From an uncultured Oscillospiraceae bacterium (GTDB lineage: Bacteria; Bacillota; Clostridia; Oscillospirales; Oscillospiraceae), in the NCBI GenBank assembly GCA_944385465.1, contig CALWXH010000009.1, positions 1 through 45,129 on the forward strand: 45,129 nucleotides of DNA. The letters run 5' to 3'. Below the pieces are notes generated by a model that was given only the letters and a program-made list of their open reading frames with translations, was not told the origin of the DNA and did not search any database. A program made the translations under genes and the position numbers. This document shows, piece after piece, positions 14,602 to 23,069 of the stretch; positions within the stretch are counted from its first letter, which is position 1; the number at the start of each line of letters is the position of its first letter.

Positions 14602-16302
14602 ATGATGAAGCGGACAGAACAGGAGCAGGCCATCCTGGATAACTGGCCCGTTGTCACCGCGGACGACATCGAGCTGATGAACGACGAGTTCCCCCACTAC
14701 ATCTTTTCCCGCCGCCAGACGGACGGCGGTGTGGAATATCACACCTCCTGCTGCGGCCGGACTGAGAGGATCGAGCCTGTGCGCCGCACGGAGCAACCCT
14801 GGGAAAATGCCCTGCTGGATGCCAGCTATCACAACCAGCTACATACCTGTCCCTGGTGCAGCCGGGAGGTGACCATGAAAGACCTGAGCAAAGCCGGCAG
14901 GCGGAAAGGTCTGGTTGCATCCCGCCTGGTGGTGCTCCTCCACGGGGATGAGCATGCCCTGTATGCTGACGCACTTTCCCTGCGAAAGGAATATGAGACC
15001 CTGGCTGACCTGACTACCCGGCCGACGTATTGTCTGTGCAGCGGATACCGCTTTGCCCCTGGGGATGTCATGCAAATAGACTACCAGGCTTGGGACGAAG
15101 GTTTTATCACCTGGGAGCGGGGCCAGCTGAGCCGGAAGAAGGAAGTACAGGAGCCTTTCAAGACCGGCAGTCTCTCTTTCTACACCCATGATTCCTATGC
15201 AGTCATTGGCCGGGAAGTAGTTGAAACCCATCCGTTTTTTCAGTACTGCCAGTATTTTGACAGGTGGCAATACCGGCCGAGTGGGCCAAGGGGATATGCC
15301 CATAAGTATGACGACCTGATCTCCTATCTCACTGCGTATAGCATCTACCCCCGGCAGATCGAGATGCTGGTGAAGGCCGGACTTTATCAGCCGGTGTCAG
15401 AACTGATCTGTCGCCGGAAAAGGTTTGCCGCAGTTATCAACTGGGACGAGCCGGATCCCCGGAAAGCCATGGGTCTGTCCGGGCAGGAACTCTCTCAGCT
15501 GCTTGCAATCCATCCGGACTTCGGTGCCCTGGAGTGCCGGGCCTACGCAAACCGGCATTTAGGCACATCATGGGATGTGGAGGATGCGGCCACCTTTTGG
15601 AATATGTGGGGCTTGGAGTTGCGGCCCATGGAGGTGTTGCGGTTCTGCCGACGGTATCAGCTGCCGCTGGGCAAGCTCCTGCGCTATCTGGATCGAGTGA
15701 CAGGGCGGGAAAGTTCCGGGACTGCTCGGGCGGAGGCCTTTATCATCTACCGAGACTACCTGGATGCGTCCTACCACCTGGGCCGGTGTATGGAACACAG
15801 CGCAGTGCTATGGCCGGAGGTCCTGTTTACCGCCCATGATGAGGCCACAGACCAATGGGCCATGGTCCAACTCCAAGAGGCTGAGGCTGCCGGGCGGGGA
15901 AAACAGCCCAAAGGGGCCAAGGACCGGGCTCGGAAGTACGAGTTCGAACTGGACGGCCTGCTCATCAAAATGCCCATGTCCGCGGCGGCTATCCGACTGG
16001 AGGGTCAGAAGCTGCAGCACTGCGTGGGCGGATATGCAAAGCGGCACCTGGACGGAGTGCTGACCATCCTGTTCCTCCGTAAAGCGGATGCGCCGCATAC
16101 ACCCTATGTAACTATCGAGATGCAGGGCAATCAACTCCGGCAGATCCATGGGTTTGGCAATGACGCAGGCCGGGTCTCCCCCAGTGTCAAGCACAAAGGG
16201 TTTTTGGAATCTTGGCTCCAGTGGCTTCAGGCGGGGAGCCCCCGGGACGACGCTGGACGGCCGAAAATCCCGAAGAAGCAGAAACGGAGCGTTGTGGCGT
16301 GA
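14602..16302 (+). CDS. PcfJ domain-containing protein
   Basis: A 566-residue cytoplasmic protein. The N-terminal part contains two zinc-ribbon-like Cys pairs (HTSCCGRTERI and TCPWCSREV near residues 45-95). The C-terminal PcfJ-like region includes the family signature LEGQKLQHCVGGYAKRHLDGVLTILFLRK and TPYVTIEMQGNQLRQIHGFGND. The biochemical role is unknown; PcfJ-like proteins occur widely in Firmicute phages and plasmids. The start is ATG 14602 (or ATG 14605) after GGGGGTAGG. Confidence 0.85.
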   Translation: MMKRTEQEQAILDNWPVVTADDIELMNDEFPHYIFSRRQTDGGVEYHTSCCGRTERIEPVRRTEQPWENALLDASYHNQLHTCPWCSREVTMKDLSKAGRRKGLVASRLVVLLHGDEHALYADALSLRKEYETLADLTTRPTYCLCSGYRFAPGDVMQIDYQAWDEGFITWERGQLSRKKEVQEPFKTGSLSFYTHDSYAVIGREVVETHPFFQYCQYFDRWQYRPSGPRGYAHKYDDLISYLTAYSIYPRQIEMLVKAGLYQPVSELICRRKRFAAVINWDEPDPRKAMGLSGQELSQLLAIHPDFGALECRAYANRHLGTSWDVEDAATFWNMWGLELRPMEVLRFCRRYQLPLGKLLRYLDRVTGRESSGTARAEAFIIYRDYLDASYHLGRCMEHSAVLWPEVLFTAHDEATDQWAMVQLQEAEAAGRGKQPKGAKDRARKYEFELDGLLIKMPMSAAAIRLEGQKLQHCVGGYAKRHLDGVLTILFLRKADAPHTPYVTIEMQGNQLRQIHGFGNDAGRVSPSVKHKGFLESWLQWLQAGSPRDDAGRPKIPKKQKRSVVA

Positions 16303-16305
16303 AAA

Positions 16306-16458
16306 ATGCTGACGATCATCATTGAAGTCAATGCCCCACCCGGCCAGGCGATTGGTGTGAAAGAGCACCTGGCCATGTGTCTGGAGCGGTTTGGAAATAC
16401 CCGGGTAATCTCTATTGAGGAGGACTACCCGGAACAGATAGAACTGGGAGGAAGATAG
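16306..16458 (+). CDS. Very small hypothetical protein
   Basis: A 50-residue reading frame between the PcfJ gene and a Cys-rich gene, read by hand. It begins MLTIIIEVNAPPGQAIG and ends EEDYPEQIELGGR. It fills the gap with only 3 nt before and 1 nt after, which supports it, although the ribosome site is poor. It has no membrane segment. The function is unknown. Confidence 0.55.
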   Translation: MLTIIIEVNAPPGQAIGVKEHLAMCLERFGNTRVISIEEDYPEQIELGGR

Positions 16459-16459
16459 C

Positions 16460-16642
16460 ATGAACGAAGAAGACCAGAAAACCCCGGCCTGCTGCCTTGG
16501 TTGCCACTGGTGGAAGTGTCTGTCCGCCACATCCACCAGTGTGGCCAAGGCCTGTCACCTATTCCTGGAGACTGGTGTGCGCCACGGCAGGCGCGGCAAT
16601 GTGTGCTCTACCTGGAAACCGAAGGGGGCGACAAAGTCATGA
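16460..16642 (+). CDS. Small cysteine-rich phage protein
   Basis: A 60-residue protein with Cys at CCLGCHWWKC, ACHLFL and NVCSTWK, suggesting a zinc- or Fe-S-binding knuckle. The layout C-x2-C-x-WW ... ACH-x2-L-x-TG ... C resembles small Cys-rich proteins common in the early regions of clostridial phages. GGGAGGAAG precedes ATG 16460. Confidence 0.65.
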   Translation: MNEEDQKTPACCLGCHWWKCLSATSTSVAKACHLFLETGVRHGRRGNVCSTWKPKGATKS

Positions 16643-16672
16643 CATTGATTCAAACCCGACGGAGGTGGAATT

Positions 16673-16882
16673 GTGGGTAAAGAAAGTCGGAAGCGCAACC
16701 TGCGGCGGATCAATATTGTGGTCACAGCCCAAACCCTTGGCAACCTGGCCTACCTGGCCAAAATGTGCAACTACCCGGAGATCGGCATGGCGGTGGACAA
16801 GCTGACCCGGGAGAAGATGGTATCCCTACGGGAGTGGGGCCGGACAGACCGGCGCAGAGGGCGGGGTGGCGGCGATGGCTAA
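16673..16882 (+). CDS. Small basic hypothetical protein
   Basis: A 69-residue, Arg-rich protein with a helical centre (TLGNLAYLAKMCNYPEIGMAVDKLTREKMVSL). GTG 16673 follows GGAGGTGG. The C-terminal coding part overlaps the start of the HUH endonuclease gene by 8 nt. It could be a small DNA-binding accessory of replication, which is inference. Confidence 0.6.
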   Translation: MGKESRKRNLRRINIVVTAQTLGNLAYLAKMCNYPEIGMAVDKLTREKMVSLREWGRTDRRRGRGGGDG

Positions 16883-17681
16883 GGTGCTGCGCACCGTGGC
16901 CGCCGGGCGACTGCGGTATGCCGTGCTCTACGACCGCTGCTCCCCCGCCGATCCCCCCAGGGCCCGGGCAGAGAAACAGCGGGCCAGCTCCGCCGCTCGG
17001 CAGGCTATCAACCTGCGCACCAGCTGCCAGCGGCTGGAGTGCCTGCTGTTTGCCAACTTTGGCCGGGACGACTGGCTGGTGACCCTGACCTATGACGAGG
17101 GACATCTGCCGACAGACCGGGACGACGCGGTCAAGCAGGCGAAAAGATTCATCCGCACGCTCCGGGAGCACCGGCGCCCCCGGGGTCAGCCCCTGCGCTA
17201 CGTCTATGTCACTGAGGACAAGCACGGAGACGGCCGGGTCCACCATCACATGGTGGTCAACGGCACCGGCCAGGATGTAGAGACCTTCCGGGCCCTGTGG
17301 CCCAATGGCATGGTGCTGATGCAAAACCTTCGGCCGCGAGAGTTCCCGGCCCTTGCCCGGTATCTCACCAAGGAGCCCCGTGAGTATGGCAAAGCGGAGG
17401 TGGGAGCCCGGACCTGGTCGGCCTCCAGAGGACTGGTCAAGGCGGTGGCGCCGCCGGCGGAGCTGGTGCCGGACATCCTGACCCTGCAGGCGCCGCCAGG
17501 CTCCTATATTCTGGAAAACGAAGGGACGACGGTGAATGAATTTGGGAACTATCAATTTATCAAGTACCTCATGCCGGACCAAGAGGACTACCGGGTGCCG
17601 CTGGAGGTATCCACCGACCCAGAGCTGGATCTGACACCCTGGCGGTATTCGTCCGAGCGGAGAAGGCGGAAAACTGCATAG
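16875..17681 (+). CDS. HUH-type replication endonuclease (REP_ORF2/G2P-like)
   Basis: A 268-residue protein with the three motifs of rolling-circle-type HUH nucleases: motif 1 WLVTLTYDEGHLP (about residue 70), motif 2 GRVHHHMVV (His triad, about residue 125) and motif 3 ALARYLTKEPREYGK with candidate catalytic Tyr (about residue 170). Such enzymes nick one DNA strand and stay linked by tyrosine. The phage also encodes DnaD-like and DnaB-like proteins for theta replication, so the role here could be concatemer or plasmid-like replication or DNA processing. ATG 16875 has GAGGGCGGGG upstream. Confidence 0.75.
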   Translation: MAKVLRTVAAGRLRYAVLYDRCSPADPPRARAEKQRASSAARQAINLRTSCQRLECLLFANFGRDDWLVTLTYDEGHLPTDRDDAVKQAKRFIRTLREHRRPRGQPLRYVYVTEDKHGDGRVHHHMVVNGTGQDVETFRALWPNGMVLMQNLRPREFPALARYLTKEPREYGKAEVGARTWSASRGLVKAVAPPAELVPDILTLQAPPGSYILENEGTTVNEFGNYQFIKYLMPDQEDYRVPLEVSTDPELDLTPWRYSSERRRRKTA

Positions 17682-17736
17682 TCCTTATATTTATAGCACT
17701 TGCAAGCATGTATAACAAACGGAAAAGAGCAGAGAA

Positions 17737-17940
17737 ATGGAGGCAAAAACATTGCAATCTCAAGGAAAGTGTGGTAAACTGACTGTGAAAGATGGCTGGT
17801 TGCTCTGCCCGGTGTGCGGTAAGCAAAAAGTGCTGAGGCTGACACCAGGGACGACGGCCAAAGACCTGCCAGTGTACTGCAAGCGCTGCGGGCAGGAGTC
17901 CATCGTTGATATCGACCAGAGCCTGAGCCAACGCGCCTGA
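17737..17940 (+). CDS. Cysteine-rich KTR-type protein
   Basis: A 67-residue protein with two C-x2-C knuckles (LLCPVCGKQKVL and VYCKRCGQES), matching the Cys_rich_KTR family (GWLLCPVCG...KDLPVYCKRCGQE). It likely binds one zinc; its role is unknown. It ends the early region just before a terminator-like hairpin. Confidence 0.75.
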   Translation: MEAKTLQSQGKCGKLTVKDGWLLCPVCGKQKVLRLTPGTTAKDLPVYCKRCGQESIVDIDQSLSQRA

Positions 17941-17983
17941 GCCAAGACCCCAAAACGGGAGTCAAGGCTTGGGCGCTTTTTGT
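17933..17983 (+). terminator. Terminator-like hairpin closing the early region
   Basis: CCAAG (17942-17946) pairs with CTTGG further along, extended by GCGC pairing across a bulge, and is followed by CTTTTTGTTT. It separates the early genes from HNH and terminase. Confidence 0.5.
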
Positions 17984-18003
17984 TTGCCCGGAGGTGATAG
18001 CCC

Positions 18004-18384
18004 GTGGCCATGAAGCCGCTCAAGCCCTGCCGGCATCCCGGGTGCGGGGAGCTGACCAGGCATGGATATTGCGACAAGCACGCCCCCCAGCAGGCCGCCC
18101 GGCGGGAATCTGCCCAGTGGCACCGCTGGTACAGCCTGCCCATCTGGACGGACGTCCTACGGCCGGAACAGCTTCTGCGGGAGCCGTTCTGCCGGGAGTG
18201 CGCCCGGCATGGGGTGCGGACGTATGCCACGGAGGTGGACCACATCCGGGACCACCGAGGCGACTGGGCGCGGTTCACCGACCGGGACAATCTCCAGAGC
18301 CTGTGCCACTCCTGCCACAGCCGCAAGACCATGCGGGAACAGTGGCAAAGACGGCGGAAAAGTTCGGGCAGGAGTGGACGGTGA
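18004..18384 (+). CDS. HNH endonuclease
   Basis: A 126-residue protein with an N-terminal Cys/His cluster (CRHPGCGELTRHGYCDKH) and a C-terminal HNH core: TEVDHIRDH, then DNLQSLCHSCHSRKT. Phage HNH proteins next to terminase assist cos cleavage by the packaging motor (established for HK97-like phages). GTG 18004 follows GGAGGTG. It lies 185 bp before the small terminase gene. Confidence 0.92.
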   Translation: MAMKPLKPCRHPGCGELTRHGYCDKHAPQQAARRESAQWHRWYSLPIWTDVLRPEQLLREPFCRECARHGVRTYATEVDHIRDHRGDWARFTDRDNLQSLCHSCHSRKTMREQWQRRRKSSGRSGR

Positions 18385-18569
18385 GCCGGCCAGCTTTGGG
18401 CGCAGGCGCGCGGCCGGTCATGCCCAGGCGGGTGCGGGCGAGAAATTTTATCAAATTTCCTTCACCCTCCCCCCCGTCGAAAAAGTTTTGGACGCATGCG
18501 AAAAGACCGCTGGCTGTCCTTCGTGTAGGATTTTTTCCCCATCAGGGGGTCAGAAATTGGGGTGATGTG
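18385..18569. other. Intergenic region between HNH and terS, candidate cos region
   Basis: This 185-bp gap in an otherwise gap-free operon holds no supported gene. It contains C-rich and A-rich blocks (CCTCCCCCCCGTCG at about 18467-18480, then AAAAAG). Phages with adjacent HNH and TerS usually have cos here. I cannot identify the cut site from sequence. Confidence 0.35.
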
Positions 18570-19058
18570 ATGCCAGGACCGAGACAACCCACAGACGTGA
18601 TCAAGGCCAATGGGCGAAAGCACCTGTCTAAGGCCGAGGAAGCCCAGCGGCGGGCTGGGGAAGTGCATGTGGATCGCCCCAAGGCGGTGAAGGTGCCCAA
18701 GTGGGTGCCGGAGGAGCTGAAAAAGGCCTTCCGCTCCCTGGGCAGGAAGCTGCTGGAGGCGGGGCTGTACACCGACCTGGACGCAGACACCCTTGGGCGG
18801 TACCTCATCGCCCAGCGCCAGTATCTCATCGCGGCGGCGGAAACGGACAAAGCCCTGGCCCGGAAGGACCAGGAGGAGGCGGATGCCTGGGGCCGCATCC
18901 AGGAGCGGCACTTCAAGCAGGCCAGAAACGCCGGGAACGACATGGGCTTGACAGTGACCAGCCGGTGCCGGCTGGTGGTGCCGACTACCCAACAGGCGGG
19001 TGAGGAAACCAACCCCTTCCTCCAGCTGATCCAGGGAGGAGCGGAACGTCGTGCCTGA
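18570..19058 (+). CDS. terS: Terminase small subunit (P27 family)
   Basis: A 162-residue protein beginning MPGPRQPTDVIKANGRKHLSKAEE, the usual opening of P27-type TerS. A helical middle follows (DADTLGRYLIAQRQYLIAAAETDKALARK) with a C-terminal oligomerisation/TerL-contact region. TerS binds the packaging start site and activates TerL. ATG 18570 is preceded by GGGGTGATG, and the end overlaps terL by 8 nt. Confidence 0.9.
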   Translation: MPGPRQPTDVIKANGRKHLSKAEEAQRRAGEVHVDRPKAVKVPKWVPEELKKAFRSLGRKLLEAGLYTDLDADTLGRYLIAQRQYLIAAAETDKALARKDQEEADAWGRIQERHFKQARNAGNDMGLTVTSRCRLVVPTTQQAGEETNPFLQLIQGGAERRA

Positions 19059-20784
19059 TACTATCTGGCTGACTCCGTACATCCACGTGCCGAAGCCGGA
19101 GGATGGAGCCCAGCTACGGTACAGCCAGGAGGCCGTGGACCATGTGCTGGCCTTTTTCAACCTGCTGGTGTTCGGCCAGAATGAGTGGGCGGGCAAGCCC
19201 TTTGAGCTTTTGCCCTGGGAGGAGCAAGCCATCCGGGAGTTTTACGGCGTCCAGGTGCTGGACGACGACGGCAACTGGGTGCGCTACCGCCGTTTTTTGT
19301 ATGACGAGATTGCCAAGAAAAACGGCAAGAGCGAGTTCGCCGCCGCCCTGGGTCTGTATCACCTGCTGGCTGACGGAGAGGCCCGGCCTCAGGTGGGTGT
19401 CTTCGCGGCGGACAAAACCAATGCGGATATTATCTATCAGTGCGCCAAGTACATGGTGGAGCACACCGCCCTGAGCCAGCCGGCCCACCGGCCATTGGCC
19501 TGGTGCCGAGACAGCGTGCGTGAGATCCGCACCCGGTTCGGCGGGATTATGAAGGTCTACTCCTCCGACGCGGACACCAAGCACGGATACAGCTTTTCTG
19601 CGATCCTGTTCGACGAGCTCCACGCTCAGCCCAATCGACGGCTGTGGGATGTGCTCACCACCGGCTCGGACGCCGCCCGGCGGCAGCAGGTGGTGATCGT
19701 GCTGACCACCGCGGGAGATGACCCGGACCGAAAGAGCATCGGCTGGGAGATCCATGAAAAATGCCGGCGGTTGCTGGCCTGGCGCCGGGGGGAGCCGGAG
19801 CAGCCCCTGGATCAGGATGACCCGGCGTGGTGCCCCATCATGTACGGCATCAGCATCCTCACCGGGGACGATCCGGACAGGATCGCCGCCCTGGACATCT
19901 ATGACGAGGAGCTCTGGCGGCAGTGCAACCCCTCCTATGGAGTGACCATCAAGCCACGCCAGTTCCGGGCAGATGCCCGAGCGGCCAGGCAGAGCGAGGC
20001 GGCGGAGCGCAATTTCCGGTGGCTCCGGCTCAACCAGTGGATCTCCACCAAGGACGTGGGCTGGCTGCCCCTGACACTGTACGACAAGACACAAGTAGGC
20101 CCCTCGGCCAAGGCCGAGCGGGAAGCGTGGGTGCGGGAGCATCTGCCGGGGAAGCTGTGCTATGGCGGGCTGGACCTGTCCACCACCACAGACCTGACGG
20201 CTTTTGTGCTCCTCTTCCCGCCCCAGCCGGGGCTGAACACCTGGGTGGCGCTGTGCCAGGCCTGGCGGCCCCAGGAGGGCGTGCTGGAGGCGGAGCAGCG
20301 GGACCACGTGCCATACCGGGACTGGGCAAGAGCCGGATTTTTGGAGCTGTGCCCCGGGGACATGATCGACTACACCCAGGTGGAGGCAGCCGTGGCCCAG
20401 GCGGCGGAGATCTACCAGATGGAGATGCTGGGAGTGGACCCCTACCTGTCCCGGACGTTGACTCAGCGGCTGGGTGAGCGGGGGCTGACGGTGGTGGAGA
20501 TCCCCCAGACCATGATGCACATGAGCCCAGCCATGAAGGAGCTGGATCGGCTCATCCGCTCCCACGAGATGCTCCACGTCCACAACACCTGTGCCCGCTG
20601 GTGCTTTGGAAACGTCCGGTGTGCCGTGGACGGGAATGAAAATATGAAACCTATGAAGAACCGCAGCATCGGCCGCATTGACATCGCTGTGGCCTGGATC
20701 ATCGCCATGGCGGTGGCCATCCTGGCCCAGAAGCAACAGCCAGACCTGGCCGCGGCCATGGATCGGCCTGGTTGGGGAATGTAA
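19051..20784 (+). CDS. terL: Terminase large subunit
   Basis: A 577-residue packaging ATPase/nuclease of the HK97-like TerL family. The ATPase domain has a non-canonical Walker A (DEIAKKNGKSEFAA near residue 90) and Walker B with catalytic Glu (AILFDELHAQ near residue 190). The C-terminal RNase H-like nuclease begins GGLDLSTTTDLTAFVLLF near residue 370 and has later Asp residues (GVDPY). It cuts and pumps DNA into the prohead. GTG 19051 overlaps terS. Confidence 0.96.
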   Translation: MPDTIWLTPYIHVPKPEDGAQLRYSQEAVDHVLAFFNLLVFGQNEWAGKPFELLPWEEQAIREFYGVQVLDDDGNWVRYRRFLYDEIAKKNGKSEFAAALGLYHLLADGEARPQVGVFAADKTNADIIYQCAKYMVEHTALSQPAHRPLAWCRDSVREIRTRFGGIMKVYSSDADTKHGYSFSAILFDELHAQPNRRLWDVLTTGSDAARRQQVVIVLTTAGDDPDRKSIGWEIHEKCRRLLAWRRGEPEQPLDQDDPAWCPIMYGISILTGDDPDRIAALDIYDEELWRQCNPSYGVTIKPRQFRADARAARQSEAAERNFRWLRLNQWISTKDVGWLPLTLYDKTQVGPSAKAEREAWVREHLPGKLCYGGLDLSTTTDLTAFVLLFPPQPGLNTWVALCQAWRPQEGVLEAEQRDHVPYRDWARAGFLELCPGDMIDYTQVEAAVAQAAEIYQMEMLGVDPYLSRTLTQRLGERGLTVVEIPQTMMHMSPAMKELDRLIRSHEMLHVHNTCARWCFGNVRCAVDGNENMKPMKNRSIGRIDIAVAWIIAMAVAILAQKQQPDLAAAMDRPGWGM

Positions 20785-20794
20785 GGGGATGCCT

Positions 20795-20974
20795 ATGAAG
20801 AAACTGATGAAAAATCTGGCCCGGTGCGCCGTGGATCTGGTGCTGGCGGCGGGGGCCGCCGCGGTGGCGGTGGGGGCCGGGATGATCTATCTGCCGGCGG
20901 GCCTCATTACCGGGGGCGTGCTGGCTATGGTCGGGGCGGTGTTGGCCAATTTAGGCGGAGGTGATGGCGGATGA
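20795..20974 (+). CDS. Small membrane protein between terL and portal
   Basis: A 59-residue protein with two hydrophobic segments (VDLVLAAGAAAVAVGAGMIYLPAG and ITGGVLAMVGAVLANLGGG). ATG 20795 follows AAGGGG; ATG 20789 is an alternative. It overlaps the portal start by 4 nt. No function is known. Confidence 0.6.
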   Translation: MKKLMKNLARCAVDLVLAAGAAAVAVGAGMIYLPAGLITGGVLAMVGAVLANLGGGDGG

Positions 20975-22263
20975 GCTTATCCAAAGGCCTGCGGGCCCTG
21001 GCCCGGGCGCCGGTGCGCACCAAATCGCTGACCGCAGGGGATCTGATCGCCGCGGGGCATCCGGCGGACGGGACGGACGTCGCTGAAGCCTACGCCCGGA
21101 AGCTCAGCGTGGTGGACCGGTGTATCGAGATCCTCAGCGACTCCATAGCCAAGCTGCCCATCTATCTGTTTGACAGCCGGACCAGGGCGCGCATCGACCA
21201 CCCGCTGCTGTACCTGCTCAACGTCCGCCCGAATGAGGCCATGTCACCCAGTGTGGCCAAAAAACTGGTGGAGACCTGCCGTCTGGAGGGAGGCAATGGG
21301 TACCTGTGGATCGTCCGGTCTGAGCGGACAGGGCGTCCCCAGGAACTGATCCCGGTGCCCTGGCGTCTGGTGCAGCCCTGGCGTGACCTGGCCGGACGGG
21401 TATGGTACGACGTGAGCCACCCGGTGACCGGAGAAGCCATGCGATTGCCCAATGAGGACATGATCCATGTTAAGGGGGCCAGCCGGGACGGGCTGACGGG
21501 GGCAAGCGTTCTCCGGCGGGCCAGCGAGGCCATCCAGGCCGCCCGATCCCAGCAGCAGTACGGATTGAGCTACTTTGCCAGCGGCGGGCAGCCCTCCGGG
21601 GTGCTCAGAACAGAGTCCGACCTGGGAGGCTACGCCAAGGGGCCTGACGGTAAGCCTCTTCAGCGTAAAGACGGCAGCTATGTGACCAAGCGGGACGTGA
21701 TCCGGCAGGAGTGGGAGCGGATCCACATGGGGCCCAGCAACGGCCACCGGGTGGCCATCCTGGACCTGTCCCTGGACTACAAGCCCCTGGCGGCCAGCAA
21801 CGCCGACGCCCAGTTCATCGAGAGCCAGGACGTGAGCGTCAAGGACCTGGCCCGGTTCTTCGGGGTGCCGCTGTACAAGCTCCAGGAGGGGCAGCAGTCG
21901 TACAGCTCCAACGAGCAGAACGCCATCGAGTATGTGGTGAGCACCCTCCACCCCATCGTGACCCAATACGAAGAGGAGATGAGCTATAAGCTGCTCACCG
22001 ACAGCGAGCTGCACCGGGGCCTGGAGGTACGGATCAATATGATGGCGGAGCTTAAGGGAGATACCACCGCCAGGGCGGCCTGGTACAAGGCCATGATGGA
22101 TGAGGGCCCCTTCTCCGTCAACGATGTGAGAGCCCTGGAGGACCTGCCAGACGTAGAGGGCGGAGACGAGCATCGGGCCAGCCTGAACTATGTGCCTCTG
22201 CGTCTGTGGCCGAGCCTGAGTCAGTCCCGGGCAGCGCATGGGAATACAGAAGATATGTCATGA
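20971..22263 (+). CDS. Phage portal protein (HK97 family)
   Basis: A 430-residue portal, the dodecameric ring through which DNA enters the head. Family features are YARKLSVVDRCIEILSDSIAKLPIYLFD, MSPSVAKKLVETCRLEGGNGYLWIVR, RDGLTGASVLRRASEAI and the FFGVPLYKLQEGQQSYSSNEQ segment. The length is normal for HK97-type portals. It is followed by about 100 bp with no supported gene before the protease. Confidence 0.95.
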   Translation: MSLSKGLRALARAPVRTKSLTAGDLIAAGHPADGTDVAEAYARKLSVVDRCIEILSDSIAKLPIYLFDSRTRARIDHPLLYLLNVRPNEAMSPSVAKKLVETCRLEGGNGYLWIVRSERTGRPQELIPVPWRLVQPWRDLAGRVWYDVSHPVTGEAMRLPNEDMIHVKGASRDGLTGASVLRRASEAIQAARSQQQYGLSYFASGGQPSGVLRTESDLGGYAKGPDGKPLQRKDGSYVTKRDVIRQEWERIHMGPSNGHRVAILDLSLDYKPLAASNADAQFIESQDVSVKDLARFFGVPLYKLQEGQQSYSSNEQNAIEYVVSTLHPIVTQYEEEMSYKLLTDSELHRGLEVRINMMAELKGDTTARAAWYKAMMDEGPFSVNDVRALEDLPDVEGGDEHRASLNYVPLRLWPSLSQSRAAHGNTEDMS

Positions 22264-22364
22264 GCCTGAGCCAGAGCCCATAGCGGCCAGCGCCTGAGCC
22301 ATACAGAGATCGGATTGTATGGATTTTGGCACTGGTCAATTTTTATACCGAGGAAGTGGTGAAA

Positions 22365-23069
22365 ATGGAGCAAATCAGAAAGTCCGCCGTGCTGATGAAG
22401 TCTGCAATCGACGAACAGGAGATGGCGCTCATCAACCAGCACACACTGCGCGAGCTGTCTGCAGATGAAGTGTTCACCTTCAAGCTGGCGGCATCAAACA
22501 ACCAGATAGATCGAGACTGGGAGCGTTTTACCGATGCGGCCTTGGAAAAAATGGCTGAGCTCTATGTGGGCAAGCCGGTAATTCGCAATCATGACTGGAA
22601 ACACGGCTGCCAGACAGCCCGGGTTTATGCGGCAAACGTGGTTGCTGCGGATGGCGGTGTAAAACAGCTGATCTTACGGTGTTACATGCCTCGAACTGAG
22701 GGTAACGCCGAGACGATCACCGCTATTGAGAGCGGCGTGCTGCGGGAGTGCAGCGTGAGCGTGATCGTAAAGCGTGTGGCGTGCTCGGTGTGCGGCGCCA
22801 ACCAGCGGGAGGCGATTTGCAGACACTTCCCTGGCCGCATCTATGATGGCGTCACCTGTCATTTTGATCTGGACGATGTGAGCGATGTCTATGAGGTAAG
22901 CCTGGTAGCAATCCCCGCAAATGCCGACGCCGGAGTGGTCAAGGCCAAACGATATGGTGGCGCTGACCCCGAACCCGATAGCCAGTCTTGGCAGGATAAA
23001 GCCCTGCTGGAATTAGAAAAAAATCGATTTGTCATGGAGGGACAGAACAATGAGACGGAAACTGATTGA
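22365..23069 (+). CDS. Prohead protease-like protein
   Basis: A 234-residue protein located where HK97-type phages encode the capsid maturation protease. It has SNNQIDRDWERFTDAALEKMAELYVGKPVIRNHDWK early (candidate catalytic His) and ends with SVIVKRVACSVCG ... YEVSLVAIPANADAGVV, the usual C-terminal strand of S78-type proteases. A Cys-rich insert (CSVCGANQREAICRHFPG) is unusual and may bind metal. It overlaps the capsid gene by 20 nt. It is more AT-rich than portal and capsid, which suggests mosaic exchange. Confidence 0.75.
   Translation: MEQIRKSAVLMKSAIDEQEMALINQHTLRELSADEVFTFKLAASNNQIDRDWERFTDAALEKMAELYVGKPVIRNHDWKHGCQTARVYAANVVAADGGVKQLILRCYMPRTEGNAETITAIESGVLRECSVSVIVKRVACSVCGANQREAICRHFPGRIYDGVTCHFDLDDVSDVYEVSLVAIPANADAGVVKAKRYGGADPEPDSQSWQDKALLELEKNRFVMEGQNNETETD

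Noticed and set aside
17994..18569. N-terminal extension of the small terminase subunit back to 17994
   Set aside because: The extension overlaps the HNH gene in another frame and has no family similarity; ATG 18570 with the MPGPRQP start is the natural one.
19114..20736. 540-codon minus-strand frame opposite terL
   Set aside because: It is the shadow of a canonical terminase gene.
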